Assembly (NCBI GenBank): GCA_037039925.1
Contig: JAXRKP010001188.1
Location: forward strand, 92,501-156,500
Direction of reading: 5' to 3'
From: Doris montereyensis
Lineage: Eukaryota; Mollusca; Gastropoda; Nudibranchia; Dorididae
Length of the DNA stretch: 64,000 bases
The translations under genes and the position numbers were made by a program. Positions within the stretch are counted from its first letter, which is position 1; each line of letters begins with the position of its first letter. Below, one piece after another: positions 58,401 to 64,000 of this stretch. Below the pieces are notes generated by a model that worked only from the letters and a program-made list of their open reading frames with translations, made no database searches and was not told the origin of the DNA.

Positions 58401-61400
58401 CCAAAACAAACCCCAATAAATCAATAATTTAACAAAGAGCCAGACATAAACAAACTACCTTCCATTTCAACGACTCTCCCAGCTTTCTTCAATGCTCTGA
58501 CAGCATCATCGTGTGTGGCATCACGCAAATCTTCCCCGTTGACTGACAGGATGGCGTCTCCGACGTACAATTTTTCTGTCTTGTCAGCCGCCATGTTTTT
58601 GAAGATCTTGGAGATGAGGATGGGCATGCGGTTTTCCTTTCCTCCTTTTATGCTGATGCCAAGGCCATGCTGTTCTTCCTTCACAATCTGAATAAGTCAA
58701 GTTAGGCAATCAAATTCAAACGTGACACAAAAATTAGCCCCATTGCTTTCCCTTCTGATAAAACAAAAATCATCTTGGTGTGTATGATAAAACTAATGTC
58801 CTGCCCAATGGTGGTAAATGCTTCCAAATCCTTTATGTTTACACCTTATGCCAATGTCAACACATCATATGTTTACACCTAATGGCAATGTCAGCACATC
58901 CAATGTTTACACCTAATGTCAACACATCATATGTTTACACCTATTGGCAATGTTAACACATCCCATGTTTACACCTCATAAATGGCAATGTCAACACATC
59001 ACATGTTTACATCTTATGGCAATGTCAGCACATCACATATTTACACCTTATAGCAATGTCAACACATCATATGTTTACACCTAATGACAATGTCAGCACA
59101 TCATATGTTTACACCTAATGACAATGTCAGCACATCATATGTTTACACCTAATGACAATGTCAACACATCATATGTTTACACCTAATGACAATGTCAACA
59201 CATCATATGTTTACACCTAATGACAATGTCAGCACATCATATGTTTACACCTAATGACAATGTCAGCACATCATATGTTTACACCTAATGACAATGTCAA
59301 CACATCATATGTTTACACCTAATGACAATGTCAACACATCATATGTTTACACCTAATGACAATGTCAGCACATCATATGTTTACACCTAATGACAATGTC
59401 AACACATCATATGTTTACACCTAATGACAATGTCAGCACATCATATGTTTACACCTAATGACAATGTCAGCACATCATATGTTTACACCTAATGACAATG
59501 TCAACACATCATATATTTACACCTAATGACAATGTCAGCACATCATATGTTTACACCTAATGACAATGTCAAAACATCACATGTTTACACCTAATGACAA
59601 TTGCAGCACATCATATGTTTACACCTCATAAATGGCAATGTCAACACATCATATGTTTACACCTAATGACAATGTCAACGCATCATATGTTTACACCTAA
59701 TGACAATGTCAACACATCACATGTTTACACCTAATGACAATGTCAACACATCATATGTTTACACCTAATAGCAATGTCAACACATCATATGTTTACACCT
59801 AATGACAATGTCAACGCATCATATGTTTACACCTAATGACAATGTCAGCACATCATATGTTTACACCTAATGACAATGTCAACACATCACATGTTTACAC
59901 CTAATGACAATGTCAACACATCATATGTTTACACCTAATGACAATGTCAACACATCATAGTGAATGCCGTGTAAGTCGATGTTCAAGGGGCTTTGATTAA
60001 AAGATCGACTTACATGAAAAATCGACATGAGATTTTTGTGAGTAATATCCCTTTTATATTCGTGATTGGTTTGTAAGCTCATATCAAGTAGGTATGCCGT
60101 CAGTGGCCGAGCTGTTACAGTTAGCCTGCCGTACCTGGGATCATGAGGCCCATGGTTCAAAGCTAGGTCTGATATTGTATTCCTTGGGAAAGACAGATTG
60201 ACATTCCTAGTAGACATGTTTTGCCATTTAAGTGAGCTGAACTGTCAGTTACAGGGTGCAAACTAAAACATTCTCTAGCAACGCGATAAGATTGCTGCTT
60301 TCATTGCAAAATTGAAACTATGGAAAGTGAAAATAGAAACTGGCCGGAGTGGAGTGGCATTTCCAATGTTGGAGCGAATCAGTGAGCAGACTAACGCTTT
60401 CAACAGCACTATTCGCGGAGAAGCTGTTGATCATATCAACACTCTGAATGACAAGTTTCACCATTACTTTCCTGATTTGACCATAATACTCCTGAGATGG
60501 CCTTGACAAGGAATCTGCTCACATTTCCTGGTGAAGGTACACCGCATTATGAAGAAGATTCCAAGAACAATTTCTGGACTTTATTCAGGATTTATCTGCC
60601 AAGGCTAAGGCTACTTTCATGAATGAAAGGCTACTTTCACGAATGAAACTCCGGCGAAGTTTTAGGTTTTGATTTACCCTCAACTACGGTGATCTCTGGG
60701 TTTTTGGTAGGAGTTTTAATTTTGCCCGGACTGCCCTGTAAACAGCCGAGAGATCTTTAACGTGCACAGTGTTGTGATCTGCACACCACGGGACAGCCTT
60801 TTAACCGTCCATTTCCGATGGTACTAGGTGTCGTCTACCTACCTGAACCAGGAGGGTAAATTTTTCTCAAACTCAAGAAAATTTTTCAACTGTCCGTTGC
60901 CAGGGCTAGAACCCACTACCTTTTGGATGGAAGGCCGACACATTACCTCTGGACTACTGAGTCCCCCGCAAAGTTTTAGGTAATGGTGCAGAATGCAGAG
61001 ATTTATATCTACCTAAAAAGTTGATGCACAGCCACTTCACCTACCTCTAGCTGCGAAAGCGTTTTACAATAATAACCAAAACTCGAAACAAACTGCTAGA
61101 TCTGGAGTCAGATTTGCGAAGAATATAGATCTATTGCGCAATTTCAAATAACCTAGACTAAGTCAAGATTAGTTGCAATGTTGCATTAAAATGGTTGATT
61201 TGGGAGGTGAGAAATGGAGACTTTGCGTAACAAAAATTGGATAATGAAGGGAAAAAGGTTAAGAACCACTATCTAGAATATAGTCTATAGTGAAGATAGC
61301 TCTAGCTCTAAATCTAGATAGATCTATATATGGCAGGTTTCACAAAAATGGGACCCAATAATAACTTGAACTCTTCAATTAATCTTTCTTGAAGTTTAAT

Positions 61401-63622
61401 TGATGAATCTTCTTAACATTTGGTCCATGTATAGCTTGACATCGCAGATATAAAAAACATAATATTGTGAAATTTGCTTTCAATTAGTGTGTTTTGTGAA
61501 TATTTTTTGGGTGCGAACGTCAGCAATCGAGACAGACGGCATTTCCCTCTTTTTAAAGTCCTTTTTCACCTTAAGGTAGGTGAGGTCAACGACCTTTTAT
61601 TGTTTTCTTTAATTCCATGTGAAAGAGAATTGTTCAAAGAAAATTTGGCGAGTTCTTAATATTTTTGATCTTTTGCAGTGATCACATGAGGCAGGTTTCA
61701 GATTTTCGTTATTATGTAACAACTGTGGTCTACAAATGAACACACAATAAGAGCTGAGAAAACGTATTCCTACGACCATATATTCTGTAAAAGACACGAA
61801 AAAAATCATAGGTAACTCTAAATGAGAGTGAGAACACCATGAGACTACTGTCGGTCTGCAAAACCTTACGGACAAAGAAATTTTGTTTTCGATCTGAGAT
61901 GTAATAACGGTAATATTGCGTCGAGCTATTGTCTCATAGTTCATCTCGTATAAAAGCCTATTGAGAAATCATGAAATTTTTGTTTTTAAATTGTCCGGTT
62001 GGCTTTGCGGAATATTTTGTCTTGGGGATGTCTTCTCACGACCATGCGCTTACGTCCGCACAAAAATGTAGACGATGATCGGACATCAGAACAGAGACTG
62101 TGATCAGGTTAGATTCGGTTGCATTAGCAAAACCTGCTTTGGCTTATCGTGAGTGAAACTTATGTAAAGAAGTCCGGCAATCAATAGGCTTTCATGATTT
62201 ATTATGTTCTTATAAATAAAGACAAGATAATTGGCAATACGGGAGGTTTAGAAGTCCATTACAACGACAGTGACTCTACCGTACTCTACGTCTCCACTAT
62301 GCAGTCTTCTTCGCATAACAATACAATATTACTAAAAATGCATTTAAACGAGAGAGAGAGAGAAAATAATACTAATAGCACAGGTTCAAGTAGAGTTCAA
62401 GATTTGTCAGCCACCGCTCCCGTCCCGTCCCGTATTCCGCGAAGCAATTATCGATCGATAAAGACACAAGTTTGTGCTAGTCTAGTAGGGCGCTCTATGT
62501 GACTGTAGATAGTCGGAGAGGGAGAGGGGGCGGGGGGGGGGGGGGGGGGGAGTGATGATGGGAGTAGCGGAGAAGTGATGATGGGAGTAGGGGGGGAGGG
62601 GGGGCTCGTAGTGGGGGAAAAGAACCATTGTTGTCAAAAGCGCTTTCTTTTCGGTGAGGGTTTTATTGCTGGTGCATCTCTCTCCCTCTCCTCTCTCTAT
62701 TGGCAAATATCGGCCTATACGTATCGCATCCTCACTCGTTGTATAAGTCGTGAAGTTTACCATACCGGTTTCAGCAGAATGGTACACACGATAAACCCGT
62801 AATAAGGATAGTATGTATAAAGGCGTACAATCACAGAATTTAACAAAAAAAACGGGACAAAAAAGCATTGGTTTTCATCCATCCACACGATCCGGAACGC
62901 GCGAGTCATCTGATCAACGGTAAGGCATCGGCGTGGACTCTACGCCCGAGGTGTCGGGAAACACAAACACAGACTTCACATCTTATTGAGAACTAGGGAA
63001 AAGTCAGGGAACTCTCCAAACCAGATGCCAAGCGTTACGTCACTAAATAAACGCCAGGAAAACCTCGGTCGACGGACGCTTGCAGTTCGCATAACATTAT
63101 GTCACTGGCATTGGACCTAGAATTTTCAGTTATGCCCCTTGACTGAAAAACATGACTTTTAAAAGTTAATTTACTTGCCTCACAGTCCTTTGCTATCTCT
63201 TAAAGTCATATGTCTAGAATCCTCATGTTCTAAGCTTTAAAATGGTATACAACACTTGTAAGAAATATAACATGTACATTTTGACAAAAGAGGGAAATGG
63301 GGATGGACCATTTTGTGAAATCTGCCGTATCTAGATCTAGATTCATACATCCAGATCTAGATCTAGATTAGATCTGCTCTCCAGCTTTAAATCAAAATAC
63401 CTTGACATAGCGCTTCTGACCCGTGATGGATTCAGGTAATTCTCCATTTCCATTTACGAGACCATGTCCTGCATCCACAGAACCATTCGTTGCATTAGCC
63501 TGTTCAGGGTTTTCTGTCAGAGTGAGTGTCAGAGATTCTTCGTTTAGTGTCACGCTTACAGGACACCACTGTTGTCGAATGAAGACTTCGAAGGCACCAG
63601 ACCTGGGCATCCCGTTCGCCAT
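49376..63622 (-). CDS. SNTB1: Alpha/beta-class syntrophin gene (seven coding exons, complete)
   Basis: Cytoplasmic membrane-associated adaptor of the dystrophin glycoprotein complex. In the family PH2 and the C-terminal SU region bind dystrophin/dystrobrevin, and PDZ recruits channels and signalling proteins. Seven exons (63622-63401, 58687-58459, 57843-57458, 54724-54591, 51029-50835, 50323-50129, 49468-49376) give about 484 residues, near the usual ~500. Domain order: PH1a (exon 1), PDZ (exon 2), PH1b (exon 3), PH2 (exons 3-5), SU (exons 6-7). The start ATG has a strong context (CAAAATGG). [12 protein letters not shown] and the C-terminus [20 protein letters not shown] are diagnostic. Exons 4-6 carry single-base frameshifts, probably sequence errors because splice sites and protein are otherwise conserved. 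Invertebrates usually have one alpha/beta-type gene, so the symbol is by closest resemblance. Confidence 0.92.
49469..50128. other. Syntrophin intron 6, with an inverted SINE family 2 copy
   Basis: At 49555-49765 lies a copy of SINE family 2 in the opposite orientation to the others ('tagtcccatcagagacg', 'gcacgttaaaggcccc', 'aaatcctaccaag', 'gtggatgtgggtaaa'). The rest is intron sequence. Confidence 0.6.
50129..50323 (-). CDS. SNTB1: Syntrophin exon 6 (SU domain), one frameshift
   Basis: The acceptor TTTTTTTAG lies above 50323 and the donor GTAACG starts at 50128. It encodes [19 protein letters not shown], then after a one-base shift in a T/A run (about 50265) [20 protein letters not shown], then [19 protein letters not shown] and TEGGEQ. 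The family pattern HYENGF...PFE.L.MS.DDG...L.LDF is plain. A missing T in a homopolymer explains the shift. Confidence 0.9.
50655..50815. repeat. Dispersed repeat family 3, copy 3 (syntrophin intron 5)
   Basis: It shares 'ttcactgaaatttaccatg', 'caagatgaaagataagtg' and 'aggagctaccagca' with copies at 44800-44990 and 46310-46470. Confidence 0.55.
50835..51029 (-). CDS. SNTB1: Syntrophin exon 5 (PH2 end), several frameshifts
   Basis: The acceptor CTTTTCAACAG lies above 51029 and the donor GTAAGC starts at 50834. The first base completes the Arg codon of exon 4 (ATR, then [20 protein letters not shown] and TRSGSH). The protein then continues across frames as [18 protein letters not shown] and [13 protein letters not shown], matching the syntrophin pattern G.E.H.FRVET.RDL..W. 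At least three single-base indels are needed. No single frame covers the exon. Confidence 0.85.
51093..51567. repeat. 20-bp minisatellite in syntrophin intron 4, about 24 copies
   Basis: The unit is AATATCAGACCTGAAACTTT with a GAC/GGC variant. On the gene's sense strand each unit reads AAAGTTTCAGGTCTGATATT, offering a TTTCAG acceptor-like site. It ends about 64 bp from the exon 5 acceptor. Confidence 0.97.
51589..53000. mobile_element. piggyBac-like repeat copy split by another transposon
   Basis: TTAA at 51589-51592 is followed by CTCTTTAAACCTGGAATTAA and, further on, GTCTAAAACTGACC and TGTCAACATA. After a 1.17-kb interruption the same repeat resumes at about 52875 with GTATCATATTGAAGTGAAAT, AAATTTCCAATC and TTATTGGGGTGATT. 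The uninterrupted relative at 56331 has these blocks contiguous. TTAA plus CTCTTT ends suggest the piggyBac superfamily (putative). Confidence 0.65.
51701..52874 (-). mobile_element. Tc1/mariner-like transposon with a dead transposase
   Basis: About 1.17 kb, inserted after a TA in the piggyBac-like repeat. The ends share an inexact inverted repeat (CAGTATGGTGTCCAG at the left; the complement of the right end reads CTGTAAAAAATAGGTGTCAT). On the - strand: [24 protein letters not shown] sequence with [11 protein letters not shown] (first catalytic Asp), then [14 protein letters not shown], as in IS630/Tc1/mariner-type DDE transposases. Frameshifts between 52165 and 52097 and loss of the downstream part make it inactive. 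Confidence 0.75.
53075..54130 (+). mobile_element. LINE 5' region and endonuclease fragment
   Basis: 53075-53480 resembles a LINE 5' UTR ('ggggcgaccatctcctacc', 'gaacctcagatatag'-like blocks); this is weak. From about 53660 the + strand reads with frame changes [16 protein letters not shown], then [20 protein letters not shown], then [14 protein letters not shown]. This is the N-terminal apurinic-type endonuclease of non-LTR elements (the WNVRTL..., GxCExxW and YYSGR...H blocks). It is truncated and full of stops after 53935. Confidence 0.7.
54591..54724 (-). CDS. SNTB1: Syntrophin exon 4 (PH2 core), frameshifts
   Basis: The acceptor CTGCTTTCAG lies above 54724 and the donor GTAAGT starts at 54590. 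Read across two or three one-base shifts it gives LTSEQEAR, then [28 protein letters not shown] and HPL.AT, ending in phase 2 so that exon 5 completes an Arg codon. The family pattern W.P....T..DLLLYD......W..P...PL.ATRLVHSG is clear. An array sharing its acceptor lies directly upstream. Confidence 0.85.
54714..55076. repeat. ~72-bp minisatellite carrying the syntrophin exon 4 acceptor
   Basis: About 4.8 copies with blocks GGTGAGGTGAAAGCAGAAAA, CAATACATTCCATATTCCAT and GAAGGCAAATTCTTTTCCCC. On the sense strand the unit reads TTCTGCTTTCACCTCACCAA; the real junction is TTCTGCTTTCAG, then CTCACCAGTG. Over 22 bases only two differ, so the first ten exonic bases belong to the unit. Most repeat copies have lost the AG (CAG to CAC). 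Confidence 0.9.
55490..55965. repeat. ~57-bp minisatellite, about 8 irregular copies
   Basis: The unit contains ACACTATAGGAAACACCAAA then CCAATGTGAATCAATTGCAA then TGGATACCTTTAGAATA. The second half (55730-55965) is disordered, again like a poor consensus. Confidence 0.85.
56331..57100. mobile_element. piggyBac-like repeat copy (putative), uninterrupted
   Basis: TTAA at 56331-56334 is followed by CTCTTTCCATTCGGAATTAA, then TCTAAAACTGACCAT, CAACATATTTGGTATCATAT and ATTGGGGTGATTAA. It is homologous to the split copy at 51589-53000. The right end was not located. A fragment CAATTGATGTATAACATTAG (56688) resembles CAAATTGATGTATAATGTTA near 13539 in the piggyBac-type element, supporting a relationship. 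Confidence 0.55.
57458..57843 (-). CDS. SNTB1: Syntrophin exon 3 (PH1b and start of PH2)
   Basis: The acceptor CTCTCCATCAG lies above 57843 and the donor GTACAG starts at 57457. Its first two bases complete a Val codon: [20 protein letters not shown], then [42 protein letters not shown] and [11 protein letters not shown]. The frame is clean and ends in phase 0. LELHSPD....L......WF.AIH.N is the second half of the split PH1 domain. Confidence 0.95.
57844..58458. other. Syntrophin intron 2
   Basis: AT-rich intron sequence without repeats or recognisable elements. Confidence 0.5.
58459..58687 (-). CDS. SNTB1: Syntrophin exon 2 (PDZ domain)
   Basis: The acceptor TGACTTATTCAG lies above 58687 and the donor GTAGTT starts at 58458. 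One exon encodes the whole [79 protein letters not shown]. The frame is clean and ends in phase 1. The ligand-binding loop is GLGI, as in vertebrate syntrophins. Confidence 0.97.
58810..59960. repeat. 34-bp minisatellite in syntrophin intron 1, about 33 copies
   Basis: The unit contains ATGACAATGTCAACACATCA then TATGTTTACACCTA, with AACACA/AGCACA variants. Copies at 58860-59050 are less regular. It begins about 120 bp from exon 2. Confidence 0.97.
60096..60215 (+). repeat. SINE family 1 head, decayed
   Basis: CAGTGGCCGAGCTGTTACAG, GGGATCATGAGGCCCATGGT, AAAGCTAGGTCTG and CTTGGGAAAGACA match the head of the intact SINE at 21746-22042. The downstream body is missing. Confidence 0.75.
60230..61140 (+). 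mobile_element. Second decayed hAT transposase (ZBED5/SCAND3-like), split by a SINE
   Basis: The + strand reads [12 protein letters not shown] (60308-60345), [34 protein letters not shown], then beyond the SINE SSCES and, in another frame, [14 protein letters not shown]. These match the C-terminal half of hAT proteins of the ZBED5/FAM200 type, whose dimerisation block ends in K.RN.L..E.DLR. Several stops and shifts show that it is dead. Confidence 0.75.
60654..60981 (-). mobile_element. tRNA-derived SINE (family 2) with target-site duplication
   Basis: The body, 60668-60967, is flanked by GCGAAGTTTTAGGT and GCAAAGTTTTAGGT (13/14). On the - strand it starts with a tRNA-like head: GGGGGACTCAGTAGTCCAG, an A-box-like AGAGGTAATG, then the B-box-like GTGGGTTCTAGCCCTGG. 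The body contains a GTGTGCAGATCACAACACTG-type block. Partial relatives lie at 2935, 28105, 30165, 32190 and 49555. It inserted into the hAT remnant. Confidence 0.85.
61145..63300. other. Syntrophin intron 1, distal part
   Basis: No gene seen. It contains a 19-G run (62532-62550), a GC-richer patch at 62405-62470, and at 62900-62965 a degenerate tRNA-like segment (GGTAAGGCATCGGC, then CCCGAGGTGTCGGG) that may be another SINE head. Confidence 0.4.
63331..63377. repeat. (AGATCT)n palindromic microsatellite
   Basis: Two short runs of AGATCT/TCTAGA just downstream of syntrophin exon 1, in intron 1. The same motif is scattered elsewhere in the window. Confidence 0.85.
63401..63622 (-). CDS. SNTB1: Syntrophin exon 1 (start codon, PH1a)
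   Basis: The start ATG is at 63622-63620 in the context CAAAATGG and the donor GTATTT starts at 63400. It is seventy-four codons, phase 0: [40 protein letters not shown], a Gly/Asn-rich linker, then [10 protein letters not shown] leading into the PDZ. The start is chosen because SGAFE...W..V...L..ESL is the beginning of PH1 in the family and no further upstream Met is in frame in this exon. Confidence 0.93.
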
Positions 63623-64000
63623 TTTGATACCAACAGAAATCGGTTAATCGATACTGAACGACAGGGATATCGTTCTAGAGGACGAGTACAACCAAAATTT
63701 AATGTTTTGAAGCTTTTTTTGTTACACACGGTGTGTATTCACTCGTCTGGACGAGCTTTCATGTGCAGCCCTAAAGATAAAAAGGGTTTCAGGATATTCG
63801 TTATTTCATTTAGGCCCAGATCTGGATCTTTATTACAGTAGTTTCCGCCAAAATGCATGATTCGTCATGACACACAATTTTCTCATGTCACCGAATTTTA
63901 CAACTCTATTAATTACCGCCTCAAAATGCAACAACGGCTGGCTTGACTCAATTAGAGACGGCCTTGTTTGACTTCGCCAAAATGCAACATGTTTTTGTAA
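63623..64000 (-). promoter_or_regulatory. SNTB1: Syntrophin 5' flank with a thrice-repeated CGCCAAAATGCA motif
   Basis: CGCCAAAATGCA occurs at 63846-63857 and 63975-63986, and CCGCCTCAAAATGCA at 63916-63930. Spacing is about 60-70 bp. I see no TATA box with confidence. The start codon itself lies in AAAATGGCG, a YY1-like motif (inference). Confidence 0.35.

Overview
The window looks like a eukaryotic, invertebrate genome, most probably a gastropod mollusc (inference). It is AT-rich, with intron-containing genes, GT-AG introns, tRNA-derived SINEs, jockey/CR1-type LINE remains, hAT, piggyBac-like and Tc1/mariner-like DNA transposon remains, and an unusually heavy load of minisatellites (more than 25 arrays, unit lengths of about 20-73 bp). 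There is no operon, CRISPR array, rRNA or phage signal.

Two real genes are readable. Their 3' ends face each other across about 22 kb. (1) On the + strand, 6954-24786 carries ten coding exons of mitochondrial aspartate aminotransferase (GOT2), followed by a long 3' UTR with an AATAAA at 27119. The first exon, with the start codon and transit peptide, was not found. The enzyme is PLP-dependent and links aspartate/oxaloacetate with glutamate/2-oxoglutarate in the matrix. (2) On the - strand, 63622 down to 49376 carries a complete seven-exon alpha/beta-class syntrophin, the adaptor of the dystrophin complex. It has a split PH1 domain interrupted by PDZ, then PH2, then the syntrophin-unique C-terminus. 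The two genes have no obvious functional link.

Layout: 1-6950 is upstream DNA with a LINE reverse-transcriptase fragment and a 23-bp minisatellite. 6954-24786 is GOT2, with introns filled by arrays, LINE pieces, a TTAA-flanked piggyBac-type element and a tRNA-SINE. 27-49 kb is intergenic, with a decayed hAT transposon, the largest array (2.2 kb, 43-bp unit) and several smaller ones. 49-63.6 kb is syntrophin, with nested transposons and arrays in its introns. 63.6-64 kb is its 5' flank.

The most interesting signal is that several intronic minisatellites are built from splice junctions. Their repeat unit contains the neighbouring splice site plus the adjoining exonic bases, and the array abuts that exon. 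This is clear at the GOT2 exon 3 donor, the GOT2 exon 5 acceptor and the syntrophin exon 4 acceptor, and is possible at both ends of GOT2 exon 8. Separately, around GOT2 exon 8 the same unique sequence appears two to three times, each time blended with a different flanking array. Together with one-base frameshifts in otherwise conserved exons, this points to consensus or assembly errors from noisy long reads rather than to dead genes.
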